Assembly (NCBI RefSeq): GCF_006861825.1
Contig: NZ_VDGI01000003.1
Location: 195,989 to 259,988, forward strand
From: Psychrobacillus vulpis
GTDB lineage: Bacteria > Bacillota > Bacilli > Bacillales_A > Planococcaceae
Length of the DNA: 64,000 nucleotides
Direction: 5' to 3'
Below the pieces are notes generated by a model. It saw nothing but the letters and a program-made list of their open reading frames with translations. It did not search any database and had not been told where the DNA came from. Both the position numbers and the translations under genes were made by a program. How positions within the stretch are numbered: position 1 is the first letter of the stretch; the number at the start of each line of letters is the position of its first letter. Shown in pieces: positions 8,296 through 20,480 of this stretch.

Positions 8296-9444
8296 ATGAC
8301 AAAAAGAATAAGTTTATTAGGAGCAACAGGTTCTATTGGAATACAAACATTGGATATAATTAAAGAACATCCGAATCAGTTTCAATTAGTTTCTTTTTCT
8401 GCTGGTAAAAATATCGAAGAGACTCGAAAAATTTTGAAACAGTTTCCAGTGGAAGTAGTTTCTGTTTCTCTTGAAGAAGACGCTCGTCAATTACAAACGG
8501 AATTTCCGAAAGTACAAGTTTTTTTCGGGGATGAAGGATTAGTTCAAGTGGCTGCAAATACAAATGCAGATGTTCTTGTAAATGCGGTTCTTGGGAGTGT
8601 TGGTTTAAACCCAACACTAGAAGCGATAAAAAAAGGAATAACAATAGCTCTTGCAAATAAAGAGACGCTTGTTACTGCAGGTCATCTTGTTATGAAAGCA
8701 GCAAAAGAAAATAATGTTCCAATATTACCAGTAGATAGTGAGCATTCTGCACTTTTCCAAGCAATGAATGGAGAAAGGAAATCTGAAATCTCTAAGATAA
8801 TCATTACTGCTTCAGGCGGAAGCTTTCGTGATCGCTCAAGAGAAGAGTTACGAAATGTGACGGTAAAGGATGCTTTAAATCATCCAAACTGGTCAATGGG
8901 TGCGAAAATAACGATTGATAGTGCTACGATGATGAATAAGGGATTAGAAGTAATTGAGGCACATGTGTTATTTGATACTTCTTATGATGATATTGAAGTT
9001 TTACTACATAGAGAGAGCATTATTCACTCCATGGTTGAGTTTCAAGATACAAGTATCATTGCACAGTTAGGAACGCCTGATATGAGAGTTCCGATACAAT
9101 ATGCATTATCTTATCCGAACCGATTAGATCGTTCCAATGCCAAAAGATTAAACTTAGTTGAGATTGGTAAGTTACATTTTGAAGAAATGGACTATACAAG
9201 ATATCATGCTTTAAAACTTGCTATCGATGCTGGTAGAGCTGGTGGGACAATGACTACCGTATTAAATGCTGCAAATGAAGCAGCAGTTGCCTTATTTTTG
9301 CAAGAGAAAATTGCATTTCTAACAATTGATGAATTAATTGAACGAGCGATGAATGAACATGTTAACATTTCTAGTCCAGATTTAGAAACGATTTTAACTG
9401 TCGATGCTAATACAAGAAAAAACGTTCAAAACATGATAAAATGA
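8296..9444 (+). CDS. dxr: 1-deoxy-D-xylulose 5-phosphate reductoisomerase
   Basis: 382 aa, usual length. Second step of the MEP isoprenoid pathway, NADPH-dependent. The N-terminal Rossmann motif is [28 protein letters not shown] and [12 protein letters not shown] hold metal and substrate residues; then [13 protein letters not shown] and [27 protein letters not shown]. It sits between cdsA and rseP with short gaps, as in B. subtilis. The pathway feeds isopentenyl units to UppS. Confidence 0.98.
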   Translation: MTKRISLLGATGSIGIQTLDIIKEHPNQFQLVSFSAGKNIEETRKILKQFPVEVVSVSLEEDARQLQTEFPKVQVFFGDEGLVQVAANTNADVLVNAVLGSVGLNPTLEAIKKGITIALANKETLVTAGHLVMKAAKENNVPILPVDSEHSALFQAMNGERKSEISKIIITASGGSFRDRSREELRNVTVKDALNHPNWSMGAKITIDSATMMNKGLEVIEAHVLFDTSYDDIEVLLHRESIIHSMVEFQDTSIIAQLGTPDMRVPIQYALSYPNRLDRSNAKRLNLVEIGKLHFEEMDYTRYHALKLAIDAGRAGGTMTTVLNAANEAAVALFLQEKIAFLTIDELIERAMNEHVNISSPDLETILTVDANTRKNVQNMIK

Positions 9445-9486
9445 GGAAATAATGTAGGATAAGCTGTTTTACTATAAAGGTGGGGT

Positions 9487-10749
9487 ATGATGGAAACGGC
9501 CATTGCGTTTATTATTATATTTGGTAGTATTGTTTTTTTTCACGAACTAGGGCATTTTATTTTTGCGAAAAGAGCAGGAATAATGGTGCGAGAGTTTGCT
9601 ATTGGTATGGGACCGAAAATTTATGGAATGACAAAAGGCGAAACAATGTACACCATTCGATTATTGCCGATAGGTGGATATGTTCGAATGGCTGGGGAAG
9701 ACTTGGACTCTGTCGAACTTCAGCCAGGTTATCGATTAGGTATACATCTAAATGTTAACGATGAAATAGATCAAATTGTATTAAATCAAAATAAGCAATT
9801 TCCGGACATGCTTTTCTTAGAAGTCGAGAAATCAGACTTATCGAAAGAAATGTATATCGAGGGATATGATGAGGAAGAGAAGTTAGTCCGATATAAAGTA
9901 GCACGAAATGCTGTACTAAATGAGAATGGCAAGGAAACATTCATTGCACCATTTGATCGTCAGTTTGGATCTAAAACAGTTGGTCAAAGATCGATGACCA
10001 TTTTTGCAGGACCACTATTTAACTTTGTATTATCATTTTTCATCTTTTTATTAATAGGATTACTCCAAGGAGTTCCAACTTATGAACCGGTCATAACAAC
10101 AGTAGTAGCTGACAGTCCGGCAGCGCAAGCAGGGATGAAAGATGGAGATTTAGTAACTAAAATAAATGGAAATTCCATTTCTACTTGGGAAGAACTGTCT
10201 GAGGAAATAAAACTAAGCCCAAATGAAAAAATGAATTTTACAGTAAATCGTAATGGACAATTAATAGAAATTCCGATGACACCAAAAGAAGTTACTTCTG
10301 GTAAAGAAAAAGTTGGCCAAATTGGTGTTCAATATGTTAGTCCACTAGAAAAAAATCCGATTAAGGCAGTAGCTTTCGGAGCCGAACAAACGTATGAATG
10401 GACAAAACGTATATTTACTTTATTGGGTACTTTGGTATCAGGTAATTTTTCAATTGATGATTTATCAGGTCCTGTGGGTATTTATAAAGCGACTGAAGAA
10501 GTTGCTCAATCAGGTGTATATAATTTAATGCACTGGGCAGCTATATTAAGTATTAACTTAGGTATTATGAATCTGTTGCCGCTTCCAGCACTTGATGGTG
10601 GGCGACTTTTATTCTTCTTATTTGAAGCTATTCGCGGAAAACCAGTCGATAAGCAAAAAGAAGGAATGGTACATTTTGTTGGAATCATGCTTCTAATGGT
10701 ATTGATGGTAGTAGTAACGTGGAATGATATACAACGGTTTTTCTTTTAA
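9487..10749 (+). CDS. rseP: RIP metalloprotease RseP (site-2 protease)
   Basis: 420 aa. Intramembrane zinc protease; in B. subtilis the homologue (RasP) cleaves anti-sigma factors and signal peptides. The zinc motif HELGH is in TM1 (residues about 20-24), a PDZ domain spans about 195-275 (AQAGMKDGDLVTKINGNSI), and the third zinc ligand is in NLLPLPALDGGRLLF (about 364). AGGTGGGG precedes the ATG. proS, which follows this gene in B. subtilis, is not present before polC. Confidence 0.96.
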   Translation: MMETAIAFIIIFGSIVFFHELGHFIFAKRAGIMVREFAIGMGPKIYGMTKGETMYTIRLLPIGGYVRMAGEDLDSVELQPGYRLGIHLNVNDEIDQIVLNQNKQFPDMLFLEVEKSDLSKEMYIEGYDEEEKLVRYKVARNAVLNENGKETFIAPFDRQFGSKTVGQRSMTIFAGPLFNFVLSFFIFLLIGLLQGVPTYEPVITTVVADSPAAQAGMKDGDLVTKINGNSISTWEELSEEIKLSPNEKMNFTVNRNGQLIEIPMTPKEVTSGKEKVGQIGVQYVSPLEKNPIKAVAFGAEQTYEWTKRIFTLLGTLVSGNFSIDDLSGPVGIYKATEEVAQSGVYNLMHWAAILSINLGIMNLLPLPALDGGRLLFFLFEAIRGKPVDKQKEGMVHFVGIMLLMVLMVVVTWNDIQRFFF

Positions 10750-10881
10750 CCTTAAGTAGTAGCGCGTTCAAATGTCTACTATTGACCTACGTCGGAAGTG
10801 TCACAGGTTTTGTTTAGAAGTTTACCTTGCAAGCAATCTGGACGCAAATACGCTAAGGTAATTTTGATAAGGAATTATAAG

Positions 10882-10920
10882 AAGGGGAAGTTCGATAAAG
10901 TGAACTTTCCTTTCTTTTTC
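10882..10920 (+). terminator. Intrinsic terminator after rseP
   Basis: GGGAAGTTC pairs with GAACTTTCC across a short loop, followed by TTTCTTTTTC. It closes the uppS-rseP unit. The remaining rseP-polC gap shows nothing else I can name. Confidence 0.75.
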
Positions 10921-11021
10921 TTGGTGTAGGGATTTATAAGATTTTTACTTATATAACCCATGTTAATTTCCGTCGGATGTGTTTGTGTTTTTGGACGTAA
11001 AGTATTAAGGGGGGATTCACT

Positions 11022-14000
11022 ATGATGCAAGATGGCAAGACAAGAATGCATATATTATTACAACAACTTGAATTAACAGATGATTCTTTCGTTAAGCATT
11101 TCGAAAATGCCTCCATCACAAGATTCACAGTCCATAAAAAAATTAGACAATGGCATTTTCATATTCATTGTTCTTTTATTCTTCCAATCGATGTATACAC
11201 TATTTTTAGAAAAAGAATGGAAGAAAAGTTTGCTGGTATTGCAAGCGTTCATTTAACTATTGAAAGTGAAGTTACAGAAGTATCAGATGCTCAAATAAAA
11301 GAGTATTGGTTTCCAGTTATGAATGAATTAAGTGATATGGCACCACCATTGAAGGATCGTCTTCTTCAACAACAACCAGAGTGGAATGGACAAACAATTC
11401 AACTAACATGTGGACAAGAACTCGAGCTTCGTACATTTAAAAAGAAATATGTAGAACAATTGGCAGATACTTATGTTAGCTTTGGTTTCCCGAAAATGGC
11501 AGTTGATTTTCGATTGGTCGAAGATACACAAGCGCTAGCAGAGGCGCAACTTGCTTTTTTAGAACAACGAAAGTTAGAAGAAGAGGAACTAGGAAAGAAA
11601 GCATTAGTAGATTTACAAAAGAGAGAACAAGGTCGTCAAGAAAATGGGTCAGATGGGGCAGCAGAAGGTCCGTTCCAACTGGGTATTCCGCTTAAGAAGG
11701 AAGAACCTATTATGGAAATACGTCAAATTCAAGACGAAGAACGAAGAGTGACAATTGAAGGATTTGTCTTTGACGTTGAAGTAAAAGAGTTACGAAGCGG
11801 TAGGTCACTTTTGACGGTGAAAGTGACCGATTACACAGATTCTATCCTTGTGAAAATGTTCTCACGAGATAAAGAAGATGCGCAGATGATGGAACGATTG
11901 AAAAAAGGTATGTGGATAAAGGTAAGAGGGTCTGTTCAAAATGATACATTTGTACGCGATTTAATCATTATGGCACAAGACATGTGCGAGATTAATCCGG
12001 TCCTTCGTTTTGATACAGCAGATGAAAAGCGTGTTGAATTGCATTTACACACTCCAATGAGTCAAATGGATGCTGTATCATCAGTCAGTTCTCTTGTTAC
12101 TCAAGCGGCTAAATGGGGTCATAAAGCAATAGCGATAACAGATCATGCAAATGTCCAATCTTTCCCAGAAGCTTTTGCAGCAGGGAAAAAGAACGGTATA
12201 AAAATCTTATATGGTTTAGAAGCGAATCTTGTTCACGACGGAGTTCCTATAGCTTATGATGAACAACATATTCAATTGGAAGACGCAACATATATTGTGT
12301 TTGACGTTGAGACGACAGGATTATCTGCGACTTATGATAAGATTATTGAGCTTGCTGCAGTAAAAATGAAAAATGGTAACATCATTGATAAGTTTGAACG
12401 ATTTGCCAATCCTCACCATGCATTGTCTGCTACTACCATTGAGTTAACTGGAATAACGGATGACATGGTACGTAATGCGCCTGAAATTGAGCAGGTTATT
12501 CAAGATTTTTATGAATTCATTGGAGATGGAATAATTGTAGCTCATAATGCCTCTTTTGATATGGGCTTTTTATATGAAGGATACCGTCGATGTGGAATTG
12601 ATCATTTTACACATCCAGTCATTGATACATTAGAATTAGCAAGATTTTTACACCCAGAATTAAAAACTCATCGACTTGGCTCATTAGCCAAAAAGTTTAA
12701 CATTGAATTGACACAAGCGCATCGAGCTATATTTGACTGTGAAGCAACAGGATATTTACTTTTACATTTATTAAAGGAATCCTCAGAAAAGGATATATTA
12801 TTTCATGATGATTTTAATAAACATATAGGTCAAGGAGATTCCTATAAAAGGGCTAGACCATCACATTGCACAATTTTAGCTGTCAATGAAGAAGGACTAA
12901 AAAACTTATTTAAATTAGTTTCTCTATCACATATTTCCACATTCTATCGTGTTCCTAGAATTAAGAGGTCTGTATTGCAAAAACATCGTGCAGGTCTTAT
13001 TATCGGTTCGGGTTGCGACAAAGGGGAAGTATTTGAAGGGCTAATGCAAAAACCTTTGGAACAAGTTGAGGAAATTGCTAAGTTCTATGATTATTTAGAA
13101 ATTCATCCAAAAGAAGTTTACTCTCATTTACTCGAGCTAGAACTAGTACGAGACGAATGGAATTTAGAAGATATCATTCGAAAGATGATCAAATTAGGGA
13201 AAAAACTAAATTTACCTGTTGTAGCTACAGGTAATGTACATTACTTACATGAAAATGACGCGATCTTTAGAAAGATATTAGTGAACTCTCAAGGTGGAGC
13301 AAATCCATTAAACCGTCATGAATTACCTAAAGTACATTTTCGAACAACAAATGAAATGTTAGATGCCTTTTCATTCCTAGGTGATGAATTAGCAAAGGAA
13401 ATAGTTGTAACAAACCCACAAAAGATTGCTGATTCAATAGAGGATATTAAGCCAATTAAAGATGATTTATATACACCTAAAATCGAAGGTGCAGATGAAG
13501 AAGTAAGGACTCTAACTTACGCTAAAGGAAAAGAAATTTATGGAGAAAATCTTCCTGAAATAGTAGAAGCACGTATTGAAAAAGAGTTAGCTTCTATTAT
13601 TGGACATGGATTTGCTGTTATCTATCTAATATCACATAAGCTCGTAAAAAAATCGCTCGATGATGGATATTTAGTTGGATCCCGTGGTTCGGTAGGTTCT
13701 TCATTAGTTGCAACTTTAACCGAAATCACAGAAGTAAATCCGTTACCACCACATTATGTATGTCCAAATTGTAAGCATTCCGAGTTTTTCCAAGATGGTT
13801 CTGTAGGTTCTGGTTTTGACTTACCAAACAAAAACTGTGAAAAATGTGATATTCCTTATGTAAAGGATGGACAAGATATACCGTTCGAAACTTTCCTTGG
13901 ATTTAAAGGGGATAAAGTACCGGATATTGATTTGAACTTTAGTGGAGAATATCAGCCAACAGCGCATAATTATACGAAAGTTCTTTTTGGTGAAGATAAT

Positions 14001-15341
14001 GTTTTCCGAGCTGGAACAATAGGTACGGTTGCAGAAAAGACCGCATATGGATATGTTCGTGGATATACGAATGATAATAATTTAACATTGAGGGGAGCGG
14101 AAATTGATCGCTTAGTACAAGGTTGTACAGGAGTTAAACGTACAACTGGTCAGCATCCAGGGGGAATTATAGTTGTTCCTGACTATATGGACATATTCGA
14201 TTTCTCGCCTATTCAGTTTCCAGCAGATGCACAAGATTCTGAATGGAAAACAACGCATTTTGACTTCCATTCCATACATGATAATTTGCTGAAGCTTGAT
14301 ATTCTTGGACATGATGATCCAACGGTTATTCGTATGCTTCAAGATTTATCTGGAATTGATCCAAAAACGATTCCTACAGATGATCCAGAAGTGATGAAAA
14401 TTTTTAGTGGTACTGAATCTTTAGGGGTAACAGAAGAACAAATAGATTGTAAAACAGGTACACTTGGTATTCCAGAGTTTGGAACTCGGTTTGTCCGTCA
14501 AATGTTGGAAGAAACGAAACCTTCCACTTTTTCGGAGCTCGTACAAATTTCGGGACTTTCTCATGGAACCGATGTATGGCTTGGAAATGCACAAGAACTT
14601 ATTCAAGATGGAACTTGCCAACTATCAGATGTAATCGGTTGTCGGGATGATATAATGGTTTATTTAATCTATCAAGATCTCGAACCTTCATTAGCATTTA
14701 AAATTATGGAATCAGTTCGAAAAGGAAAAGGCTTAACTCCTGAATTTGAAGCAGAAATGAAAGCAAAAGGAGTTGCAAACTGGTATATTGAATCATGTAA
14801 AAAGATCAAATATATGTTCCCGAAAGCCCATGCTTCTGCTTATGTATTAATGGCAGTTCGTATTGCATATTTCAAAGTGCATTTTCCAATACTATATTAT
14901 GCAGCATATTTGACTGTTCGAGCATCTGATTTCGATTTAATATCCATGATTAATGGTTCTCAAACGATTCGAGCGAAGTTGGATGAGATAAACGCAAAAG
15001 GTTTAGAAGCATCTACAAAAGAAAAAAGCTTAGCGACAGTATTAGAGATCGGATTAGAAATGTCGGAACGCGGAATCAAACTGCAAAAAGTTGATTTGTA
15101 CAAATCTAAAGCAGCTGAATTTACGATTGAAGGAAATACCCTTATTCCTCCTTTCGATGCAATTCCAGGATTAGGAACGAACGTTGCAATCCAGATTGTC
15201 AAAGCAAGACAAGATGGAGAATTTTTATCAAAAGAGGACTTACAGCAAAGAGGTAAAGTTTCAAAAACAATTATTGAATACATGGATGCAATGGGTTGTT
15301 TAGAAGGGCTTCCAGACGCCAACCAGCTTTCTTTATTTTAA
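11022..15341 (+). CDS. polC: DNA polymerase III PolC-type alpha subunit
   Basis: 1439 aa, full length. Replicative polymerase of low-GC Gram-positives. Order: N-terminal tau-interacting domain; OB fold (about 235-320); PHP domain ([14 protein letters not shown] about 340, ITDHANV); DEDDh proofreading exonuclease (FDVETTGL about 427, [20 protein letters not shown]); palm catalytic acids in [12 protein letters not shown] (about 967); a zinc knuckle CPNCKH...CEKC (about 912-945). The end QLSLF is a beta-clamp-binding peptide. AAGGGGGG precedes the start. Confidence 0.98.
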   Translation: MMQDGKTRMHILLQQLELTDDSFVKHFENASITRFTVHKKIRQWHFHIHCSFILPIDVYTIFRKRMEEKFAGIASVHLTIESEVTEVSDAQIKEYWFPVMNELSDMAPPLKDRLLQQQPEWNGQTIQLTCGQELELRTFKKKYVEQLADTYVSFGFPKMAVDFRLVEDTQALAEAQLAFLEQRKLEEEELGKKALVDLQKREQGRQENGSDGAAEGPFQLGIPLKKEEPIMEIRQIQDEERRVTIEGFVFDVEVKELRSGRSLLTVKVTDYTDSILVKMFSRDKEDAQMMERLKKGMWIKVRGSVQNDTFVRDLIIMAQDMCEINPVLRFDTADEKRVELHLHTPMSQMDAVSSVSSLVTQAAKWGHKAIAITDHANVQSFPEAFAAGKKNGIKILYGLEANLVHDGVPIAYDEQHIQLEDATYIVFDVETTGLSATYDKIIELAAVKMKNGNIIDKFERFANPHHALSATTIELTGITDDMVRNAPEIEQVIQDFYEFIGDGIIVAHNASFDMGFLYEGYRRCGIDHFTHPVIDTLELARFLHPELKTHRLGSLAKKFNIELTQAHRAIFDCEATGYLLLHLLKESSEKDILFHDDFNKHIGQGDSYKRARPSHCTILAVNEEGLKNLFKLVSLSHISTFYRVPRIKRSVLQKHRAGLIIGSGCDKGEVFEGLMQKPLEQVEEIAKFYDYLEIHPKEVYSHLLELELVRDEWNLEDIIRKMIKLGKKLNLPVVATGNVHYLHENDAIFRKILVNSQGGANPLNRHELPKVHFRTTNEMLDAFSFLGDELAKEIVVTNPQKIADSIEDIKPIKDDLYTPKIEGADEEVRTLTYAKGKEIYGENLPEIVEARIEKELASIIGHGFAVIYLISHKLVKKSLDDGYLVGSRGSVGSSLVATLTEITEVNPLPPHYVCPNCKHSEFFQDGSVGSGFDLPNKNCEKCDIPYVKDGQDIPFETFLGFKGDKVPDIDLNFSGEYQPTAHNYTKVLFGEDNVFRAGTIGTVAEKTAYGYVRGYTNDNNLTLRGAEIDRLVQGCTGVKRTTGQHPGGIIVVPDYMDIFDFSPIQFPADAQDSEWKTTHFDFHSIHDNLLKLDILGHDDPTVIRMLQDLSGIDPKTIPTDDPEVMKIFSGTESLGVTEEQIDCKTGTLGIPEFGTRFVRQMLEETKPSTFSELVQISGLSHGTDVWLGNAQELIQDGTCQLSDVIGCRDDIMVYLIYQDLEPSLAFKIMESVRKGKGLTPEFEAEMKAKGVANWYIESCKKIKYMFPKAHASAYVLMAVRIAYFKVHFPILYYAAYLTVRASDFDLISMINGSQTIRAKLDEINAKGLEASTKEKSLATVLEIGLEMSERGIKLQKVDLYKSKAAEFTIEGNTLIPPFDAIPGLGTNVAIQIVKARQDGEFLSKEDLQQRGKVSKTIIEYMDAMGCLEGLPDANQLSLF

Positions 15342-15701
15342 GTAATTTAGATTTGATCTATACTACTAGTTCTAGTGAAAATAGAGAAAGAATGATGTCG
15401 CTAGCGGTATATAAGCGCTTACGCTTTCCTCATGAATTTGCATGAAAATGATTAGTATGGTAATATAAAAACTACCAATGTTTCATAGTTCTGTGACGAA
15501 AGAGTGGGATTTCCCGCTCTTTTCTGTTGTTATCTAGGAATAATGAAAATTACACAAGTAGTAAACTTACTACAAGTGTTCTACGTCCAGACTCCAGCGT
15601 ATAGACCTCCAGTATAGATAATAGTAAATCTAAGATACTGAGCTAGGCGCTTTCGCTTTTATTCTTATATATATAAAATCATTAATGTGTAGGAGGCTTG
15701 T
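15342..15701. other. Gene-free gap polC-rimP with a terminator and a decayed repeat
   Basis: No believable gene. It contains the terminator at 15499-15525 and, from about 15590 to 15660, a decayed family-A repeat (CCAGACTCCAGCG ... AGGCGCTTTCGCTTTT). Confidence 0.6.
15499..15525 (+). terminator. Intrinsic terminator downstream of polC
   Basis: AAAGAGTGGG pairs with CCCGCTCTTT (one G-U pair) around a short loop, followed by TCTGTTGT. Confidence 0.8.
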
Positions 15702-16181
15702 ATGAGTAATATCACTAGTAAAATTGAAGAGCTTGTAACGCCGATTTTGCAAGAGTTAAATTTAGAACTTGTAGATATTGAATATGTAAAAGAAGGTCGC
15801 GATTGGTTTCTAAGAATCTATATTGATACGCCAGCTGGTGGTATAGATATAGAGCAATGTGCTCAAGTTAGTGAAAAACTAAGCGAAAAATTAGATGTCA
15901 TCGATCCAATCACGGAAAACTATTTCTTAGAAGTCTCATCTCCAGGGGCTGAACGTCCATTAAAAAAAGATGCAGATTTTCTCCAAGCAGTTGGAAAATA
16001 CATTTTTATTAAAACGTACGAGCCTGTAAATGGTGCCAAAGAATTTGAAGGGACATTACTTTCTTATTCTGTAGAAGAAGGTGCATTAATAGAAGTACGT
16101 GTAAAAACTAGAAGAGTTAAAATTCAAATTGATAAAGAGAAAATTGCGCTTGCTCGTTTAGCAATCGATTTCTCTGCATAA
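15702..16181 (+). CDS. rimP: Ribosome maturation factor RimP
   Basis: 159 aa. It assists 30S assembly. The N-terminal domain carries [22 protein letters not shown] and [18 protein letters not shown]; the C-terminal SH3-like part carries [15 protein letters not shown] and the closing [21 protein letters not shown] precedes the ATG. It opens the conserved rimP-nusA-ylxR-ylxQ-infB operon. Confidence 0.97.
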   Translation: MSNITSKIEELVTPILQELNLELVDIEYVKEGRDWFLRIYIDTPAGGIDIEQCAQVSEKLSEKLDVIDPITENYFLEVSSPGAERPLKKDADFLQAVGKYIFIKTYEPVNGAKEFEGTLLSYSVEEGALIEVRVKTRRVKIQIDKEKIALARLAIDFSA

Positions 16182-16203
16182 TGTATATTGAGGAGTGATA
16201 GCT

Positions 16204-17334
16204 ATGAGTAGTGAATTATTAGATGCGTTAACTGCGCTCGAAAAACAAAAGGGAATTTCAAGAGATGTATTAATAGAAGCAATTGAGGCAGCTCTTGTTA
16301 CAGCTTATAAAAGAAATTTTAATCAAGCGCAAAATGTTCGTGTAGATATCAATTTAGCTAACGGGTCTATGCTTGTATATTCTAGAAAAGATGTAGTGGA
16401 AGAAGTGGCAGATGACCGTTTACAAATATCTTTAGAAAATGCAAAAGCAATCAATCCACTTTACGAAGTTGGTGATATTGTAGAGGAAGAAGTTACTCCT
16501 CGTAACTTTGGCCGTATTGCTGCACAGACTGCTAAGCAAGTGGTAACACAAAGAGTAAGAGAAGCAGAACGTGGTCTAATTTATGAAGAATATGTTGATC
16601 GTGAAGACGACATTGTCAACGGGATTGTGGAACGTTTAGATGCACGTAATATTTACGTAGGCTTAGGTAAGGTAGAAGCTGTGTTACCGGTTAATGAGCA
16701 AATCCAAACAGAAACTTTTCGTCCTCATGACCGAATTAAAGTATATATAACAAAAGTAGAACGTACTACGCGCGGACCACAGGTTTTTGTGTCTAGAACG
16801 CATCCAGGATTACTTCGTCGCTTATTTGAAATGGAAGTACCTGAAATTTTCGAAGGAATCGTTGAGATTAAATCAATTGCTCGAGAAGCTGGAGATCGTT
16901 CTAAAATTTCCGTTTTTGCACATAATGAAGAAATAGATCCAGTTGGTTCATGTGTAGGAGCAAAAGGTGCTCGTGTACAAACAATTGTAAATGAATTAAG
17001 CGGTGAAAAAATCGATATCGTTGAGTGGTCAGAAGATCCAGTAGTTTTTGTTGCAAATGCACTTAGCCCTTCAAAAGTGCTAGATGTACAAGTAAACGAG
17101 GAAGAAAAATCTACAACTGTTGTAGTTCCAGATTACCAACTTTCATTAGCTATCGGTAAAAGAGGACAAAATGCACGCCTTGCTGCTAAATTGACTGGTT
17201 GGAAAATTGATATAAAGAGTGAGACAGATGCAAGAGAATTAGGAATCTATCCAAATGAAAACTCTCCTGAAGTTGTATTAGAGAGCTTAGATGATGATAT
17301 GGATGACTTTGACTTCTATAAAGATGAAGAGTAA
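16204..17334 (+). CDS. nusA: Transcription termination/antitermination factor NusA
   Basis: 376 aa from the ATG at 16204; an in-frame GTG at 16195 lies inside the GGAG site and is rejected. NusA binds RNA polymerase and RNA and modulates pausing and termination. Order: N-terminal RNAP-binding domain (1-125), S1 domain (about 135-200, [22 protein letters not shown]), and KH1/KH2 ([53 protein letters not shown]). It lacks the acidic C-terminal repeats of proteobacteria, as is normal here. Confidence 0.98.
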   Translation: MSSELLDALTALEKQKGISRDVLIEAIEAALVTAYKRNFNQAQNVRVDINLANGSMLVYSRKDVVEEVADDRLQISLENAKAINPLYEVGDIVEEEVTPRNFGRIAAQTAKQVVTQRVREAERGLIYEEYVDREDDIVNGIVERLDARNIYVGLGKVEAVLPVNEQIQTETFRPHDRIKVYITKVERTTRGPQVFVSRTHPGLLRRLFEMEVPEIFEGIVEIKSIAREAGDRSKISVFAHNEEIDPVGSCVGAKGARVQTIVNELSGEKIDIVEWSEDPVVFVANALSPSKVLDVQVNEEEKSTTVVVPDYQLSLAIGKRGQNARLAAKLTGWKIDIKSETDARELGIYPNENSPEVVLESLDDDMDDFDFYKDEE

Positions 17335-17353
17335 GCAAGGGTGGTGAGCTTGT

Positions 17354-17632
17354 ATGGCTATTCAAAAGAAAATTCCATTACGTAAATGTGTTGCAACAGG
17401 TGAAATGTTTCCTAAAAAAGAAATGATTCGCATTGTTCGCTCAAAAGAAGGAGAAGTATCTGTCGATTTAACAGGCAAAAAATCAGGCAGAGGTGCTTAT
17501 GTTTCGAAAACAATCGAAGCAGTCAATCAGGCAAAAAAGAAAAATTCACTTGGCAATCATTTAGAATCGCCAATTCCAAATGAAATATATGATGAGTTAA
17601 TCGTCATTATAGAGAGAGAAAAACTAAAATGA
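17354..17632 (+). CDS. ylxR: YlxR family RNA-binding protein
   Basis: 92 aa. DUF448/YlxR fold; the signature IPLRKCVATGEMFPKKEMIRIVR is at residues 6-28, and GRGAYVS is near 55. Homologues are reported as nucleoid- or RNA-associated regulators, and one study links YlxR to RNase P; the role in this organism is unknown. It lies between nusA and ylxQ and overlaps ylxQ by four bases (AAATGACA), so the genes are translationally coupled. Confidence 0.93.
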   Translation: MAIQKKIPLRKCVATGEMFPKKEMIRIVRSKEGEVSVDLTGKKSGRGAYVSKTIEAVNQAKKKNSLGNHLESPIPNEIYDELIVIIEREKLK

Positions 17633-17949
17633 CAATCGAGCAACAAATAATGCAACTACTTGGCCTTGCGACTCGAGCTAGGAAGACAATTTCTGGCGAA
17701 GAGTTAGTAGTAAAAGAAATAAGAAGCAATAAAGCAAAGCTTGTTATACTTGCTTCAGACGCTTCTCAAAATACAGCAAAAAAAATAAATGATAAATGTG
17801 CATCTTTTAACGTTGAGCTGCATGTCTTTGGAGACCGGCACGATCTCGGACATGCGACGGGAAAAGAGGCCAGGGTGGCAATAGCCATTATGGATGACGG
17901 TTTCGCTAAAAAACTGTCCGGCCTTCTCAACGAATTTAACCGGGGGTGA
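17629..17949 (+). CDS. ylxQ: L7Ae-family ribosomal protein YlxQ
   Basis: 106 aa. Pelota/L7Ae fold: [23 protein letters not shown] at the N-terminus and [20 protein letters not shown] (about 38-57), as in kink-turn RNA-binding proteins. Thought to be a ribosome-associated protein. It overlaps ylxR upstream and ends five bases before the infB start, keeping the conserved nusA-infB operon order. Confidence 0.93.
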   Translation: MTIEQQIMQLLGLATRARKTISGEELVVKEIRSNKAKLVILASDASQNTAKKINDKCASFNVELHVFGDRHDLGHATGKEARVAIAIMDDGFAKKLSGLLNEFNRG

Positions 17950-17953
17950 GCTA

Positions 17954-20179
17954 ATGACTAAAATCAGAGTTCATGAGTACGCGAAACAAATAGAAAAATC
18001 AAGTAAAGAAGTTATTGAGCAACTAGGAAAACTTAATATTCAAGTGACTAACCATATGTCAATGCTTGAAGGAGACGCTGTCCAAAAATTAGATAGTGTT
18101 TATAAAAAATCAGTGGAGCAGACGAAACAATCAGCTCCATCACAATCTAAACCAGCTGGGCAAAATGATCGCACAAACCGTCCAACAAATAATAATAGCC
18201 AAGGACAAGTAAAACCTGCACAAGGAAATACTAACCAAGGCACAAACAATCAATCAAAAGATAAAAAGTCTTTCAATAATAATAATCGACCAGGTGGACA
18301 AAATAGACCGGGCGGACAAAACAGACCAGGTGGACAAAATAGACCGGGGCAAAGACCTCAAAAAAGAAGAAAAGGACCAACAACTCCTGTTCAACCACCA
18401 GTACCAAGAAAAGAAAGAGAGCTTCCTGCAAAAATTACTTTTACAGAATCTTTGACAGTAACTGAACTTGCCAAAAAACTTGGTCGTGAGCCTTCAGAAA
18501 TTATTAAAAAACTGTTTTTACTTGGAGTAATGGCAACAATTAACCAAGAACTTGATAAGGATGCAATTGAGTTAATTTGTGCAGACTATGGAGTAGAAGT
18601 AGAAGAAGAAATTAAAATCGATATTACCGATTTAGAAGTACATTTCGAATCTTCTGAAGAAGACGAAGCGAATTTAAAAGAACGTCCACCAGTTGTTACA
18701 ATTATGGGACATGTTGACCACGGTAAAACGACACTTTTAGACTCGATTCGTAACACAAAAGTTACTGCTGGTGAAGCAGGTGGTATTACACAACATATTG
18801 GTGCATACCAAATAGTTGATAATGGTAAGAAAATTACTTTCCTTGATACTCCTGGACATGCGGCGTTTACAACAATGCGTGCACGTGGAGCAAAAATCAC
18901 AGACATTACAATTCTTGTAGTTGCAGCGGATGATGGTGTGATGCCACAAACAGTAGAAGCGATTAACCACGCGAAAGCTGCGGAAGTACCTATTATTGTT
19001 GCTGTCAATAAAATGGATAAACCTTCTGCAAATCCAGATCGTGTTATGCAAGAGTTAACAGAGCATGGATTAGTGCCAGAAGCATGGGGTGGAGAAACAA
19101 TTTTCGTTCCAATCTCTGCATTGAAAGGCGAAGGAATCGACAATCTTCTTGAAATGGTATTATTAGTTTCTGAAGTTGCGGAATTAAAAGCAAATCCAAA
19201 ACGTCTTGCATTAGGTACAGTTATTGAAGCTCAGTTGGACAAAGGTAGAGGTTCAGTTGCTACATTATTAGTACAAGATGGTACATTACGCGTTGGAGAT
19301 CCAATCGTAGTAGGTCATGCATTTGGTCGCGTACGTGCAATGGTAAATGATCTTGGTCGCAGAGTGAAAGATGCAGGTCCTTCTATGCCGGTAGAAATTA
19401 CAGGTTTAAGTGAAGTACCACAAGCAGGAGATCGTTTCGTTGTATTCGAAGATGAAAAAACTGCACGTCAAGTTGGGGAAACTCGTGCTTCACAAGCTCA
19501 GGTAAACCAACGTTCTGAAAAAGCTCGCGTGACATTAGACAACTTGTTTGATCAAATGAAACAAGGTGAAATGAAAGAATTAAACTTAATAGTTAAAGCG
19601 GATGTTCAAGGTACTGTGGAAGCAATGGCTGCTTCTCTTATGAAAATCGAAGTAGAAGGTGTAAATGTTCGTATCATTCACACTGGTGCAGGGGCAATTA
19701 CAGAATCAGATATTAGTCTTGCAGCAGCTTCGAACGCTATTGTTATCGGATTTAACGTTCGTCCTGATATTAATGCAAAACGTGCAGCAGACCAAGAAGG
19801 CGTAGATATCCGTCTACACCGAGTTATTTATAAAGTAATCGAAGAAATTGAATTTGCGATGAAAGGGTTACTTGATCCTGAATTCAAAGAGAAAATTATC
19901 GGTCAAGCAGAAGTTCGTGAAACATTTAAAGTATCTAAAGTGGGTACAATTGCAGGTTCTTATGTAACGGAAGGTAAAATTACTAGAGACAGCGGTGTAC
20001 GTATTATTCGTGATTCAATCGTTATCTTTGAAGGCGAATTAGATACTTTAAAACGCTTCAAAGACGATGCAAAAGAAGTAGCAAAAGGGTACGAATGTGG
20101 TATTACGATTAAAAACTTTAATGATATTAAAGAAAATGACATTATCGAAGCATATGTAATGGAAGAGATTAAACGATAA
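17954..20179 (+). CDS. infB: Translation initiation factor IF-2
   Basis: 741 aa from the ATG at 17954 with GGGGGTGAG upstream; the longer frame from 17894 overlaps ylxQ and is rejected. IF-2 places initiator tRNA on the ribosome. Order: short N-terminal helical domain, a low-complexity Asn/Gln/Pro linker (about 55-165) with a tandem GGQNRP repeat, an IF2N domain, the G domain ([12 protein letters not shown] about 250, DTPGHAAFT about 300, NKMDK about 352), then domains II-IV. Its stop overlaps the ylxP start. Confidence 0.98.
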   Translation: MTKIRVHEYAKQIEKSSKEVIEQLGKLNIQVTNHMSMLEGDAVQKLDSVYKKSVEQTKQSAPSQSKPAGQNDRTNRPTNNNSQGQVKPAQGNTNQGTNNQSKDKKSFNNNNRPGGQNRPGGQNRPGGQNRPGQRPQKRRKGPTTPVQPPVPRKERELPAKITFTESLTVTELAKKLGREPSEIIKKLFLLGVMATINQELDKDAIELICADYGVEVEEEIKIDITDLEVHFESSEEDEANLKERPPVVTIMGHVDHGKTTLLDSIRNTKVTAGEAGGITQHIGAYQIVDNGKKITFLDTPGHAAFTTMRARGAKITDITILVVAADDGVMPQTVEAINHAKAAEVPIIVAVNKMDKPSANPDRVMQELTEHGLVPEAWGGETIFVPISALKGEGIDNLLEMVLLVSEVAELKANPKRLALGTVIEAQLDKGRGSVATLLVQDGTLRVGDPIVVGHAFGRVRAMVNDLGRRVKDAGPSMPVEITGLSEVPQAGDRFVVFEDEKTARQVGETRASQAQVNQRSEKARVTLDNLFDQMKQGEMKELNLIVKADVQGTVEAMAASLMKIEVEGVNVRIIHTGAGAITESDISLAAASNAIVIGFNVRPDINAKRAADQEGVDIRLHRVIYKVIEEIEFAMKGLLDPEFKEKIIGQAEVRETFKVSKVGTIAGSYVTEGKITRDSGVRIIRDSIVIFEGELDTLKRFKDDAKEVAKGYECGITIKNFNDIKENDIIEAYVMEEIKR
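18290..18343 (+). repeat. 18-bp tandem repeat inside infB
   Basis: Three 18-bp units in phase with the reading frame encode PGGQNR three times; units 1 and 3 are identical and unit 2 differs at three bases. This lies in the disordered linker of IF-2, where copy-number change would be tolerated. Confidence 0.85.
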
Positions 20180-20457
20180 TGATTGTATACGCAGAGTGTG
20201 AATACATCATTTCTACTGCACATTCCTTAAAAGAAAAAAGAGCAGTTCTTCAAAGTATGCTCACTCGTACGAAACAGAAATTCAATGTTTCTATAGTGGA
20301 GTTAGATCACCAAGATGTATGGCAGCGGACTTGTATTGGCATTGTTACAATTTCTTCAGACAAACTTGCTGCAGAACGAGAGCTCATGCATGCCATTCGT
20401 TATTTGGATTCTAACCCCGAATGGGAACGGACTGAAACAAGAAAAGAATATTTATAG
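20179..20457 (+). CDS. ylxP: YlxP, DUF503 protein
   Basis: 92 aa. Small conserved protein always found between infB and rbfA in Bacillales. The DUF503 signature is SLKEKRAVLQSMLTRTKQKFNVSIVELDHQDVWQRTCIGIVTIS. Function unknown; homologues have been linked to ribosome assembly, which would fit the position, but this is not shown here. ATG overlaps the infB stop (ATAATG). Confidence 0.93.
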   Translation: MIVYAECEYIISTAHSLKEKRAVLQSMLTRTKQKFNVSIVELDHQDVWQRTCIGIVTISSDKLAAERELMHAIRYLDSNPEWERTETRKEYL

Positions 20458-20480
20458 ACAGAATATGAGGTGAAGCCATC

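Noticed and set aside
10750-11021. T-box or other aminoacyl-tRNA leader before polC, left from a lost proS
   Set aside because: I looked for the conserved T-box bulge and the antiterminator motif and saw neither; only a plain terminator is present.
18586-19143. 185-codon antisense frame in infB and similar long antisense frames (e.g. 43775-44314, 14960-15322)
   Set aside because: They are mirror images of strongly biased codon use in well-identified genes on the + strand; none has a binding site or family pattern.
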